Origin: Molanna angustata
Lineage: Eukaryota > Arthropoda > Insecta > Trichoptera > Molannidae
Assembly (NCBI GenBank): GCA_963576475.1
Contig: OY754968.1
Span: forward strand, 18,240,734 to 18,304,733
Length of the DNA: 64,000 nt
Reading direction: 5' to 3'
In this document: positions 11,960 to 23,044 of the stretch, piece by piece
How positions within the stretch are numbered: the first letter of the stretch is position 1
Layout of the letters: each line of letters begins with the position of its first letter
Program-made: the position numbers and the translations under genes
The notes under the pieces: model-generated
Seen by the model: only the letters and a program-made list of their open reading frames with translations
Database searches by the model: none
Told to the model about the DNA's origin: nothing

Positions 11960-12285
11960 AGAGTTAAAACTTCATACTTAAAGCTATGCATGACTTAGCT
12001 CCGCACTACATTCAAGTGTTTTCAAAACGACTTCACACATTGAGATCGTTTGAAACACAGAATACCAATTCTTAAAGAGAATTCGAAAGAGCAAATAATG
12101 TGGTTTACTATGATCGTGGTTTTAGTGTAAACGGACATAATGGAATAAATTACTCTCAAACATACGGAGTACAAAATCTTAAGGCTTTCGGTGAATTATC
12201 TAAGATTGTTCTGTTACGTAGAGCCAAAATTCCTTTACGTGCTATAATAAATTTGTTATATTATTGTTACCCAAAGAATTAATAA
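11960..12285 (+). pseudogene. Possible LINE C-terminal remnant
   Basis: In one frame, 11965-12060 reads LLKAMHDLAPHYIQVF followed by LHTLRS. This resembles the 'K.LH.LAP.YI...' segment near the C-terminus of CR1/L2-like non-LTR polyproteins. A frame break follows, then an open stretch of about 60 codons (12100-12282) ending IINLLYYCYPKN with no recognisable motif. No RT core is present. Confidence 0.4.
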
Positions 12286-12289
12286 TTTG

Positions 12290-13387
12290 TGTGAATTGAT
12301 AATTGATAAAATGTATGAAATATGGGTTTTTGGTTTTGATATATTGTATATCCACATACAAAATAATCATTTAATTATGAACCCAAAATAATATAAAACT
12401 TTTTTGACTTGATCATTTGCCGATACCGTTAACCTTTTGTCTGAGAAAATAAGGAAGCTTTAATAACGGCAAAATATTTATTGAAAATTGTATCTCAGAA
12501 TGGGGGTTTTGTTATAAGGATAAAGGAATCAGTCTTGTGTAAAATTTGCAATAAAAGCGAAGGAAATGAAGGACGTAAGAATGGATATTATACAAACGTT
12601 ACGGCCGGGTTTACGCAGACATTACAACTCTGGCTTTAGAGACCCAGCCTTTTTTCAGATTTTCCAACAGCAAGCTCACGATACCCGGCTCAAAGGGGAT
12701 AGATAATTTCCTACGACGTCCCGATTGACGGCAACTATCATGTCAAATCAATAAAGTTTTTCATTCGATTGTATTTTATGCACGGCGGCGGAAACTTCAA
12801 CAGCAGCCCGGGAGAAAATGAAAAAAAAAAACAAACCATAAAAATAAAGGATGTAGTAGGTAACAGTAAAAGTAAATAAACATACCTACCATTTAGCAAA
12901 TCACCAATGTGGTAACAACATAAGGATCACTGACCTGAAACAAAATAAAGAGGATTGATTATTTTAAATGTGGGACATTTTATAGGAATGTTTAAGTCTT
13001 AGGTTTAATTTTACAGTTATTATTTTTTCAAATAAAAGTGCGTAAGCCTGCGGTGCCAAAATTTTATATTTAAATGCAAATATATAAATTCAGTTAATGG
13101 TATACCTACATATTTTCGAACGAAATTTATGTATTGTAGTCAATGACCAAAGGTAGTTAAAACCATATAAATATGTATCATATTTATCTATCCTACTCCC
13201 TTCCTCAAAACCACTTATTTTTGTTAATGTATTAATGATAATATTTGTAAACTAAATTGGTTCACATGTCATATTATGTATGTTAGTAAAATGAGTGAAT
13301 TAAACTGTCTGTTTACACAATAAATTAAAAGTAAAAATATGTTGTAATAAATGTACCAGTGTCATTTATTTTTTTCTTTAAACATTG
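12290..13387. other. No recognised gene; one GC-richer island
   Basis: 12560-12820 is less AT-biased (ACGGCCGGGTTTACG, GGCGGCGGAAAC, CAGCAGCCCGGGAG) than its surroundings and contains no element end or convincing reading frame. It may be conserved non-coding DNA, but nothing in the sequence proves it. Confidence 0.35.
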
Positions 13388-13545
13388 CCCCATATTCAGT
13401 AACTATTGTGTAACTAAAATAGGAACATACTTAAATTGTAGATTTTAGATTTACGGTCTAATTTCAGCGTTATAAAATATCAATTATATAGAATATGAAC
13501 GTACCTATATTGGCCGGAACGTTCTTAAAAAGTTACTGAATTTGA
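13388..13545 (+). mobile_element. MITE-C, single copy
   Basis: ATTCAGTAACT near the left end and AGTTACTGAAT at 13531-13541 form 11-bp terminal inverted repeats. Between them are GGAACATAC, GCGTTATAAAATATCAA and TTGGCCGGAACGTTCTTAA. The same element occurs in reverse at about 47424-47584, and its ends frame the palindrome at 47193-47586. It is non-coding. Confidence 0.75.
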
Positions 13546-13582
13546 CGTATTTGAATAAATATGAAAATGATGAAAATTAATA

Positions 13583-13609
13583 CATGTTAGTTGCCCGAGA
13601 AGCTACATT
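13583..13609 (+). mobile_element. SINE-A 3' tail fragment
   Basis: ATGTTAGTTGCCCGAGAAGC matches the 3' end of SINE-A. Nothing upstream of it belongs to the family. Confidence 0.5.
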
Positions 13610-14254
13610 AGGTAAATAAATATTAGCTATGATAAATGATCTAATTAATCGCACATCGACCCTTACAGTTAAAATTCTCAACATAATAACTGTTGAGAAA
13701 AAATACGCTTTAAAATTGCAAAATCGATACATTAGATACACATAGGTACCTATTAGGGGTGAGTTAAGAATGTAATTCAAACTAAGTCAGAGTGATTATA
13801 TAGTACATATTTGATTAATATGAACATAAGAAAACCGCTGTGTGCGTTTAGATACGAATCTGCGAAAAACCTGCAAAGCTTTGTATTTTTTTCACCAAAC
13901 TCCGATCCAACAAGCAAACATTAAGTTTTCGATTCGCCTTTAACACAGCTATTCAAGTACTGCGTGAGTGTCTACCTATACTTACATACAAGTAATATTG
14001 GTGAGCTTCAATAGACGCGAGTAAAAATAAATCGAAAAAGAGAAATACATATACCTACACATAGAAACATAGTACCTATACACGCATGATCCAATAAAAA
14101 AATACATGCCTCTTTCGTGAAATTGACGCTTTACAATTTTCAATCATCTGAATTTTGTATGTCTACGTGATAACATTTCGATATCAATTAAACCTCCAAA
14201 TACGACGAATCGGTCGCATAGGTATGTAGGGCAATTCAATTTTTTTTTAATATA
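13610..14254. other. No recognised feature
   Basis: AT-rich sequence with several isolated TACCTA words. No gene or repeat structure is supported. Confidence 0.4.
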
Positions 14255-14828
14255 TGTTCTTATTGAGTGCCCTTATCAATGCAATTTTGAAAATTTTAAT
14301 AATGAGAAACTGATTGAAAAAATAAGTTGAAAAACACCATCGCCACCTATGAAATAACGAAGAAACCTTGTTTTTGTAACACTATCTATTGGGAAATTGG
14401 AGTTGTAAACGATGAAAGCAAAAGTTCTTATACAGAAGTGACAATGTTCTCGCATAGATGTGACCCCTAAACTGCGCCAGAATTATGAAATTATTTTTGG
14501 CTTGTTTAATGTACATATTATGCAAATCGAATATTTTTAAGTGTCACATATGCAAACGTTACAGAAAAAAGGATTCTTCGTTACTTCATAGATGGAGATG
14601 GTTTTATTCAACTTATTTTCAAACGATAAGTTTCTAATTATTAAAAATATATATAACTTTCAAAATTGCATTGATAAGGGAACTTAATAAGAAGGAATTA
14701 TTGGTGAATGTTGCGCGAGCGCATAATGTGATCACATTAACTAGTCGATGACAGGTCGTTAGCCCTGTAGGTGCCTCGAGTTTCTGGATTCCGATAATAT
14801 TCCAACTAAAAATTTCAAAAATTTGTTA
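14255..14828 (+). mobile_element. Foldback element FB-2, truncated copy
   Basis: The left arm (14255-14368) pairs with the right arm (14571-14690): CCTTATCAATGCAATTTTGA at left mirrors TCAAAATTGCATTGATAAGG at right, and CACCTATGAAATAACGAAGAA mirrors TTCTTCGTTACTTCATAGATG. The right arm continues outward (GGTGAATGTTGCGCGAGCGC, GATGACAGGTCG) to about 14828. That outer part matches the intact element at 58881-59559, but its left-arm partner is missing here. Confidence 0.7.
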
Positions 14829-14882
14829 AAAATATATATTAGAATGGAAAATAAATGTTTTTGTAGGTTTCTTTACTAAACC

Positions 14883-15094
14883 TTTTTTTAACATGTCTAC
14901 GTAGGAGACACCAGCTATTAGGATTTGGGTCCATTTTGATCTTCCGAAGAAGCGCACTACGTAGCGTTGGGAGGGGTTTGCAATCTAGAAAAGAGTTTAT
15001 TAATTCGGATTTTAAAAAGACCCGGGTTGTACGAAGGTGGAAACACAGAATTCGGAAGATCGTTCCACAGTGGGGCTGCTGTATTAATAAAGGA
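14883..15094 (-). pseudogene. LINE-1A 3' fragment (CR1/Jockey-like), nested in FB-1
   Basis: The minus strand encodes the C-terminal segment ARLWNDLP-like...SVFPPSYN...FK also seen at 25900-25990 and 52560-52680, and ends in TTAACATGTCTACGTAGG (the 3' untranslated end of the family on this strand). FB-1 words TTTACTAAACC on the left and TTAACCTGAAG on the right touch the insertion, so a short TAACC-like duplication may be present. It is strongly 5'-truncated and cannot be functional. Confidence 0.7.
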
Positions 15095-15159
15095 GTTAAC
15101 CTGAAGCATTAATGTAAATGTTAACATATTTTTCTAGAGACTATTTTGTTCTTTAATTT

Positions 15160-15727
15160 AAAACGAGTGAGTTGTGCCCAACGCTAAACTCCTCACTATC
15201 AAGTCACTCCATAAAGTATTCAAATTTTGTATGGAAAATTTTCAGCATTTTCATGAAATGAGTTTGTTCAATTACTTTTATATTTAAATATTTTATTATG
15301 AAAACTTGATAATTCTTCAATGCCACTTTATGAATGTGAAGAGCCTTTTTAACAATTTGAAAATAAAAATTTCAAATATTAAGTTTCTTGAGCTTGGGGT
15401 CACTATATTTTTTATTTGATAGTTAAAAAAATTGAGAAGCACTATTCAGATATCTTTCAAAATATAATGGGGTCTTAGCGAGTATTAGATATAGGTAAAA
15501 TTTGCAAAATTTGAAAAGAATCGAATGAGTACTTTAGTCTATAGGTACTTGATAAAGTAAAATGACAACGCCTTACAAAGCACATAGCACACACACAGAT
15601 ACATGGTAATGAAACTTTCAGAATACAATCTCAGCATGATACTAGTTGATAATATGCAATAAAAAAATAGCCTTAAAAATAATGAAATCATATTTCCCCA
15701 CTATATCCCCTTGGGTTAGTGAGGAGT
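15160..15727 (-). mobile_element. Helentron-like element Hel-2, short form without satellite
   Basis: On the minus strand it begins ACTCCTCACTA (complement of 15717-15727), and the reverse complement of that word occurs 28 bp before the other end (15188-15198). The final segment reads TTTAGCGTTGGGCACAACTC then ACTCGTTTT. This is nearly the same as the ends of the two large satellite-bearing elements (TTTAGTGTTGGCCACAACCC, ACTCGTTTT). The 5' interior (TATGATTTC, TATCATG, GTTTC, GTGTGTGTG) is colinear with theirs. It is a 568-bp non-coding member inserted cleanly into FB-1. Confidence 0.75.
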
Positions 15728-15769
15728 AAAAATTTATATTGCTCTACGCCATATATTTAATTAGAAATA

Positions 15770-16213
15770 CTAGTTGGCCCGGGCAGACGTTCTGCCACAG
15801 ATCACATTTAATATAAACCTCATTTTATACATCGTTCTACCATAGAACGCATTCTATACAGATCGAATTTCATAAAGACCTCATTTTAAGTATTTTACAA
15901 AAAAAATATCGTTTTCTGGATGCGCATTACAATGTCAAAAGATTTGTTCACACCACGAAAAAAAAATTCTGGAATGTTGTAGGGAAGTCAAAATTTGTGG
16001 TTATAGGTATATTGTTGGACGAGAAATCTAAAAAAACTATTTAAAAAAATCCTTGAAAAAATGAAAATGTTTTTTTTTACCTATCGGGTCAAAAACTGTT
16101 TGTGGTCCTGTTTTTCAATCCTGAACCAGACATATAAATTTTAGAAATTTTATTGAAATCAGTTGTACGAACGTGTACGAACATCGTGACACGAGATTTT
16201 TATATATTAAGAT
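15770..16213 (+). mobile_element. Unclassified insertion in FB-1 (CTAGTTGGCCCGGGCAGACG ... ATATATTAAGATA)
   Basis: The flanking FB-1 sequence is continuous if this block is removed (TTAGAAATA joined to AGACAAAATG), giving a possible ATA duplication. The block starts CTAGTTGGCCCGGGCAGACG and ends GACACGAGATTTTTATATAT. Ends of this style are common to dispersed repeats in insects, but I cannot assign a class from the sequence. It has no significant reading frame. Confidence 0.55.
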
Positions 16214-16412
16214 AAGACAAAATGTCAAAAAACGGGGTAAGCTTATTATTTTTCTACAAGAATATAATATATACAGAACATATAAAGAAATTTTTTCTTT
16301 ATTAATATCCAAAATATCTAAACTATTTTTTTCATAACGTTTCGATTAGTAGTAATGATGGAATATCAAATTGAAAAATAGGTACGTTTGCAGTAGGCGC
16401 CCTCGTGAATAT

Positions 16413-16864
16413 TTTTCTGATGTGAGAATTAGTAATAAAGGCATATAGTGCAATAAGGATCAGGTTTTAGTGGCTTGCAGCTTATTTGGTGTGATAGATA
16501 CCAGATTAAAGGCTTACCAATGCAATTTGACAACGTCATGAGCCAATGATTGAGACCCATCAAATGTCGCATAGCCGAAGGGTCTTGTACAGCGTCAAAT
16601 TAATCAGCAAACCTCATTATTATATGATACCTATTTCCCATAAATTACATTAGGGAGTAATTTTCAGGGAGTAATCCAGCCGCATGGAATTTATTAAAAT
16701 ATATATAGTAGGTATATTTATAAACTATTTTTAGAAAATCCTGAAGCAAGCTGAAGCATAATTTTGAAGCATTACTAAGAATGCAAAACAGAAATGTACA
16801 TATTTAGTCGACACAATAAGGTGAGGCGAATAGTTCTAATATCAATTTATAGAAAAAATACAAT
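16413..16864. other. No recognised feature
   Basis: AT-rich sequence. No repeat or coding signal is supported. Confidence 0.4.
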
Positions 16865-16867
16865 GTA

Positions 16868-17005
16868 CTGGAAATCAAAAATGTTGATCTGTGAGACGAT
16901 TGATATCGTAAGTCTCCAGAATGTAGCAACTTGTTTTAGGGTACGTGTTTAATTAATATTTTTTTACAGATTACAGTTGCTCGAGAAGCAATATAAAATA
17001 AAATA
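16868..17005 (+). mobile_element. SINE-A 3' half
   Basis: It begins inside the SINE-A body (GATCTGTGAGACGATTGATA), continues CGTAAGTCTCCAGAATG and CAACTTGTTTTAGGGTACG, and ends GAGAAGCAATATAAAATAAA. The tRNA-like head is absent, so this is a 5'-truncated copy. Confidence 0.75.
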
Positions 17006-17054
17006 AATGTTACCAATTTTATATAATAAACAAAAGTTTCATAAAAAGTACGAC

Positions 17055-17580
17055 TTACGCACAAAACCACTATACGTATCTTGGCGTAAAGTGGTTCAAC
17101 GATCTATTGCCCGAGCAGAGACATGCAGATATTGTTGATTTAAAGAAATATTATAAAGATATGATGAGGGTTTGTGTATAAAAATTTTTTTTTTACTGTT
17201 CATTGTAGTATATTATTTTTTTTTAATAAGGCACTGCCACCAATAGAGGCGGATTCGTGCTTGTATATTATTTAGTTATTCATAATTGTATTTTTTATAC
17301 ATTTGTAAATTGTTACATATTATGTCTATTTTTGTTAAATAATTTTATTTTTGGTTTTTCTTTTGCTATCTATGATTATTTTATTTTGGTTTATTGTTAT
17401 TTTGTTTTTTTTTGTGTATTATGTTTGTGAAGTTACAACTCCCTTCAAAACACGAGTTCATCTCTTCATGAAAGGAAGTTATATTGTAAAGTGTTTTAAT
17501 TTCTTTTTGTTAATGTAATTTTCTTGTGTTATATGTTTTTTTGGTAATAAATAAATAAATAAATAAATAAAAAAAATAAA
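17055..17580 (+). pseudogene. LINE 3' end remnant with (AAAT)n tail
   Basis: One frame reads YLGVKWFNDLLPEQRHADI followed by KKYYKDMM (about 17075-17170). The shape 'L..FN.LP...R....' followed by a K/Y-rich helix and a stop fits the last residues of L2/CR1-like polyproteins. About 380 bp of AT-rich untranslated sequence follows, closing with (AAAT)n at 17550-17570. The 5' part is missing. Confidence 0.45.
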
Positions 17581-18835
17581 AATATTTGAAAATCCTTTTT
17601 TCATTGAAAATGGGAAGGCTACGACTCAGTTTTTGTTTGTAAAATATAGGAAAAAAATAAAAACACCTACGTAAAAAGCTGTCGATATAGAATTCGCATA
17701 AATATTTACTTTGGAAAGTATAATATACGGGTTCAGTTTTAAAAAAAAATCGATAAAATATTTTTCATACTTAAAGTTGTTGTCAAATATGTTATGTTAT
17801 TTTATATATTGCAAAGCAAAGACATATGTAGTTATATTTCACCAAAGGATATAGCCCCAATGAAACCTCCCATGTCCAGTTTATGAATTTTATATGGGCT
17901 TGAGCTGCAAAAACAAAGAGGTAACTTCCGAGTAGACGTTATACATGGGTAAAAAAACTCCACTCTGGAAGAGTAAGGGAAGAAAAAGGATGGTACCAAC
18001 AGATAAGAAAGAACAAGATGGGTTTTTTTCACAAACTGATGCATATTTTATTGTACCTATATGTGACACAATCAAAGTGAGATGGATGATGCCTTGAACA
18101 TCACAACGGATCACAAAAAGTACTCTACTCAATAGAAAAAAAACATCGCATTATGTATCACGTTGTTATAATAATTTATGTGTCTATAATATGTTCAATG
18201 TAGTGAATTTATTCATAAAAAAGACTTCAAATTTATTGAAACAGTGATAAATTGGAAATACGAAAATTCTCCAATCACAAGAACGAAAATGGAAATGTTT
18301 ATTAAAAAAAAATGAAGACAAATATACATTTAAGAAATATGGGAAAAAGAAAATTTTAAAATGATAAATAATTTGAAAAAACGTTCAAAGAATTATTAAA
18401 TATGTAATGAGAAAAAGTAAATATTTAATGGTAAAAAAGTATGGCAGTAAATCGATAAATTCAAGCATTTCCTGATTGATGTGCCTCTTGTCATAGAGAT
18501 TTATTGTAACAAACGTAGCGCATAGTAAGAAGATTTCTTCGTCATCTTCTGCAATAGAAAAGCCCTTCCATGTACCTAATTCAAACATTAAAGGATTTGT
18601 TAAAGGAAACCCCACTTCTCTACAACTCGACGATTTCAATTTGACACAGGAACGAAGCATAATAATGTTATACATAAATAATCACTCGATATTCCTACAT
18701 TTCCAAGAGCATTTATTTATTACTAGCATTTATGTCCCGCCGTTGGCCAAGAATGTAAATTAGTGAAGGAATAAGCAATCGTTTATATAAAATTGTCACA
18801 AAAAATATTTGCTAATTCGTAGTATGAAAAGTAGT
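17581..18835. other. No supported gene
   Basis: An open frame of 96 codons on the minus strand (18385-18675, with ELGTWKGFSIAEDDEEIFLL) is more complex than most here but matches no family I recognise, and it has no upstream promoter-like context. Otherwise this is AT-rich DNA. Confidence 0.35.
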
Positions 18836-18837
18836 TT

Positions 18838-19460
18838 GAAATTTAATTGAGTTTAAGCGATGTAAAATGTTCAAGTGATGGCCACAACCCATTTGTTTTT
18901 ATATATAAGTAGGTACATACAATTTCTGCACGCATGGACTATGGTAAATGGTTTTAAATATGACTGATTATAAAGAGACAACGTTGTAAAGAGTTTGGAT
19001 TTGGCCACAACCCCTATTTTTATATATTGTCATCGAACGCAAATGTGTTTTAAATATTTAGTAATTTTGGATGATGGGAAATGGCTTAAAAATTAAATAA
19101 ACAAAAGTACTGAAAAGATTCTAGTGTTGGTCACATCCCATTCGTTTTTATATTTTTCGTCAAGTGTGCATACCTATAGATTATTATATTTTTGCACAAA
19201 ACTGATCTACATTACAGAAGAAGACTTAAATAGTTTTTAATTTGAATATAAACGTTGTGAAGATTTTTTATTATATTTTCATCAAAATCAAATATGTAGT
19301 TATTGAAAATTAAGCAATATATGATGATATAATAAATGGTGTAAATTTCGATTGAAAAAAAGTATTGAGAAGATTCTAGTGATGGTCACATACCATTCGT
19401 TTTATGTATTTTCGTCAAGTGTGCATGTTGTTTATAATATTTCTATACAATAGACTATAA
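18838..19460 (+). repeat. Diverged tandem array, unit about 126 bp, carrying the Hel-2 3' end motif
   Basis: Related segments lie at about 18875, 19000, 19125, 19257 (weak) and 19380, a spacing of 123-131 bp. Each has the pattern GATTCTAGTGTTGGTCACAT or GTGATGGCCACAACCC followed by CATTCGTTTTTATAT and a CATC/GTCAA segment. The first unit's AGTGATGGCCACAACCCATT strongly resembles the Hel-2 terminus AGTGTTGGCCACAACCCACT. About five units, each diverged. Confidence 0.7.
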
Positions 19461-19494
19461 GACTTAAAACTAACCCAAAAGAATAAATGAAAAA

Positions 19495-20402
19495 AATGAA
19501 TAAGTATAAGACTATAACAAATAGTTTGTAATAAAAACTGACCCAATGGTCTACATAAAAGATGCAATAGAAGAATTACACAATACTAAATGTATTATAT
19601 TAAAAACTGACCAAATGGTCTTCATAAAAGAAGAAGAAGATGAATTGAACTATAGGAAATATTTTATATAAAATTCACCCAACGTCTACATTAAATAAGA
19701 AAACGAAGAATTAGACTAAAGGAAATAGTTTGCATAAAAACTAACCAAAAGATCTACAAAAAATAAGAAAAAGAAGAATTAGACTATATAAAGTAGTTAA
19801 TATAAAAACTGACCCAAAGGTCTACATATTAGAAGAATAATTATACGTCAGGAAATAGATTGTATAAAAACTAACGCAAAGGTCAACATAAAAGAAGACG
19901 AAGAAGAATTATACTAAAGGAAAATTTTGTATGAAAACTCTCCCTTGGTCTACATAAAAGAGGAAAAATTAGACTATAGGAAGTTAGTTTATACAAAATT
20001 CAACAAAGGTCTACATAAAATTAGAAAAAAGAAGAATTACGTTAAAAGAAATAGTTGGTATCAAAACTGGCCCAGAGGTCTACATAAAATAAGAAGAAAA
20101 AGAATTAGATAATAGAAATAAGTTTGTATAAAAACTCACCCAAAGGGCTACATAAAAGAAGAGGAAGAAGATGAATTAGACTATAGGAAATAGTTTGTAT
20201 AAAAACTCACCCAAGGTCTACATAAATTAAGAAAAAGAAAAATTAGACTATAGGAAATAGTTTATTTATGAACTGTCCCAAATGACTTCACAAAAGAAGA
20301 GGAAGAAGAATTAAATTCCAAGAAATAGTTTGTATAAAAAATCACACAAAGGTCTACTTAAATAAAAGAAGAATTTCACTATAGGAAATAGTTTGTAGAT
20401 TG
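19495..20402 (+). repeat. Diverged tandem array, unit about 70 bp, purine-rich
   Basis: About 13 units with the order AGGAAATAGTTTGTATAAAA, CTCACCCAAAGGTCTACATA, AAAGAAGAAGAAGAATTAGA. Units vary in length (about 60-80 bp) because the GAA tract expands and contracts. An open frame of 61 codons at 19927-20112 simply follows the repeat and is rich in K, Y and R. I do not regard it as a gene. Confidence 0.85.
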
Positions 20403-21475
20403 AATGACATGTGTATTGTAGTTAACCTAAGATAGTTTAATAATTTTCCTATACGAAATTAGTATATTGTTGGTTTTTAAGTAGTATTAGGTATGTAGGT
20501 ACCTACCTACAATGATGTTCTAAATTAATTCGAATTCGATTTTATTTGAATATCAGAATGTGTCCGTAACCATAGTAACCATAGAACATGTAAAAAATAT
20601 CAAATGGTTTGTAGACATTTTTTGAATAATATGTAGGTACCTACATTGGTTTGTTCGATGCCATAAAAATTGTCCGAAATATCAAATATTATATACAAAT
20701 TATGCAATTTTATTATGGCTATATCTTTACTAATAATTAACAGACTTTTACAATATACGTCTTAAAACTTGCTGTAATGTCTTGTGTTTCATTTTATTAT
20801 TTCATAATTACATTTATTTCAAAGGTTTATTATTTTCAAGAACATATTCATTCGGTAGGAAAATGAAATATTGTATGAAAAAATATTAAAATGGCGGCGT
20901 TTATGTACAAAACGCTTACTTTAAAAATGAGTTAAACATTATAATTATACAAAATATTCACCATATTTTTCACTTAAACGCTAAGTTATACTTGAAAGTA
21001 AATTTTTTTCGTGTAAATACGTACTTCTAACTTTTAAACTAACAGATATTTGCGTGCAAAATGTACACTTTTTTGACAGATACGACTTGGAAAATTTTGT
21101 ATGAAAAAAATAATTATTGAAATATTTTTAAAATTCAGCATTTTTATCGCATTATTTTTAGCGTGACACTGCATCAGGTATACTGGTACACGTTCGCACA
21201 TAAATTAGATTTTTAGATGCTCTTGGTTTTTCAGAAGGCGTGAGACAAACACACACACACACACACACACACAGACACTAACATTTTGATTGCTTTATTA
21301 CTTTAGATATGTCAAAAGTTTTGAATGTACCTATGTACTATAAATTAAGTCAATGTCACATTATAATTCATACAAAAATGATATTAAACTATTTTTCTGA
21401 TCATAAACCATTACTTTTCTTTCAATTTCTGATAACAAAATGCACTAATCATGTTTCAAATGTATTTCTATTGTA
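20403..21475. other. No recognised gene; (CA)n at 21248-21277
   Basis: AT-rich sequence with GTAGGTACCTACCTAC palindromic words at about 20490-20510 and a 30-bp CA microsatellite. A 120-codon frame starting 21309 runs into the reverse side of the LINE at 21476 and is not independent. Confidence 0.45.
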
Positions 21476-22692
21476 TATCATCATCATCACTGGCTCTACA
21501 GCCCGTTGTGGACCTTGGCCTCCTCCAGCATTCGTCGCCATCTTCCTCTATCCTGACAGGCACTCCTCCAATCCCTTATTCCAACTGCTTCTACGTCCCG
21601 CTGCACACCATCCATCCATCGGAGTTTGGGTCTACCGACACTACGTCTACCTTGGGGCTTTAAATGAATGATCCTTTTTGGCACTCTTTCATCACTCATT
21701 CTTTGGACGTGCCCTGCCCATCTCAGCCTCCCTGTTTTGATGATTTTTACGATGTTTGGTTCTTTGTAAACATTGTAGACCTCTGTGTTGTGTCGTATTC
21801 TCCAAACTCCGTTTTCCTGGATTGGGCCGAATACTTTTCTGAGTATTTTTCTCTCAAACACCAGTAGAGATGTCTCATCTTTTTTACTCAGTACCCAGCA
21901 TTCAGAGCCGTATGTCAGTACAGGACGTAGTAATGTTTTGTAAATGGTGACCTTTGTTTTCCTCGACAACACCCGAGATGCAAGATGTCTTCTTAAACCA
22001 TAGAAGCATCTATTAGCCATGAATATTCGGCGCTTGATTTCAGTGGATATGTCGTTCACATCAGTCACCATTGATCCCAGATAGGTGAAGCTTCTAACGG
22101 ATTCTATTGTGTGAGAGCCTATATTGATTGTAGTGGGGGTCTGGTTATTGTGAACAGTTTTGGTGACTGGCATATATTTAGTCTTACTAGCGTTGATGTG
22201 AAGGCCCATTCCATTAGCAGCCCTCTCTAGCTCAAAAAATGTCTCCGTCATTGCCCGCTGTGATCTACCAATTACGTCAATATCATCTGCGTACCCCAGT
22301 ACTTGGGTTGCTTTATAAAATATCGTCCCAGTTGTTTCTATTCCAGACTCTCTCACGCATTTCTCCAAAGCAATGTTAAATAGCAGACAAGCCAGGGCAT
22401 CTCCTTGACGAAGTCCATGTAATGCATAAAACGGTTCAGAAGTGTCGCTTTGAATCCGAACTCTACACTGCGATTGGACCATAGTGAGCCTTACCATCCT
22501 TATGAGTTTGTTTGGAATTCCCAGATACTTCATCGCCTCATACAAGTGCGCTCTGTTGATACTGTCATAAGCAGCTTTGAAATCGATAAAAAGGTGGTAT
22601 GTGTCGATATTATATTCCAGGGTTTTTTCCAGTATTTGGCGGAGAGTGAATATTTGGTCTTCTATTGTATATACTGATACATAATTTAACAA
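21476..22692 (-). pseudogene. LINE reverse transcriptase (5'-truncated, frame still open)
   Basis: The open frame is 398 codons, 22692 down to 21496. It starts at the DQIFTLRQIL segment, so the endonuclease and the RT fingers are missing. RT motifs are visible: FIDFKAAYDS (residues 35-44, catalytic Asp 37), GLRQGD (93-98), YADD (134-137, the catalytic pair) and FTYLGS (202-207). The C-terminal region has the GRLRWAGHVQRM and GRPKLRW motifs common in many insect LINEs. After the stop the copy ends in a short (ATG)n/(ATC)n tract at 21476-21490 instead of poly(A), as in RTE-like families; I do not assign a clade with certainty. The full protein would make cDNA at a nicked chromosomal target. This copy cannot do so alone because it lacks its 5' half, but absence of stops over 1.2 kb suggests recent insertion. 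There are no convincing host promoters or introns nearby. Confidence 0.85.
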
Positions 22693-23044
22693 CTTTTTCT
22701 GAATGTAAAAAAAATTAAAAAGCTATATTTTTAGGCGACAGTAATAATTTATGACCACGTTTAAATTTTGCGTGCGAAAAAATCAATTCCAGGTAATATA
22801 CGGGTACACCCATAGTGGTGGAGGTTAAACACCGATGCATTTAGAGAACTTTATATTCCTGCTTTCAAAGGAATTTGAAGGAGGTAGGTATCATTAATTT
22901 ATTCATACGTAGCTGTATTTTTTCCTTATTCTATTCCTGTTCTCTTTTCTCTCGTTTATACCTACTGTTCGAGTTAATTTGCATTTTATATTAACATACT
23001 ATTGTCTCCAATTTACGAGAACTAAGAATTATAGGAACCATACT
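22693..23044. other. No recognised feature
   Basis: Short AT-rich stretch between two LINE remnants. Confidence 0.4.

Larger units (their letters stand above)
14829..16412 (-). mobile_element. Foldback element FB-1, copy B, with three nested insertions
   Basis: Read on the minus strand, the pieces follow FB-1 copy A (24543-26135): the spacer words TTTACTAAACC and ATGGAAAATAAATG, then CCTGAAGCATTAATG, ACATATTT, TTGCTCTACGCC, ACGGGGT, TCTTTATTAATAT, and the outer end AAAAATAGGTACGTTTGCAG. Between these blocks lie a LINE fragment (14883-15094), a helentron-like element (15160-15727) and a further insertion (15770-16213). Only one arm plus the spacer survives; truncated FB-2 adjoins the left side. 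Confidence 0.65.

Noticed and set aside
18385..18675. 96-codon minus-strand frame as a host gene
   Set aside because: No recognisable domain, no upstream signal, and length is within what AT-rich DNA gives by chance.
21309..21671. 120-codon plus-strand frame
   Set aside because: Its second half lies antisense to the LINE coding region and its first half is featureless.
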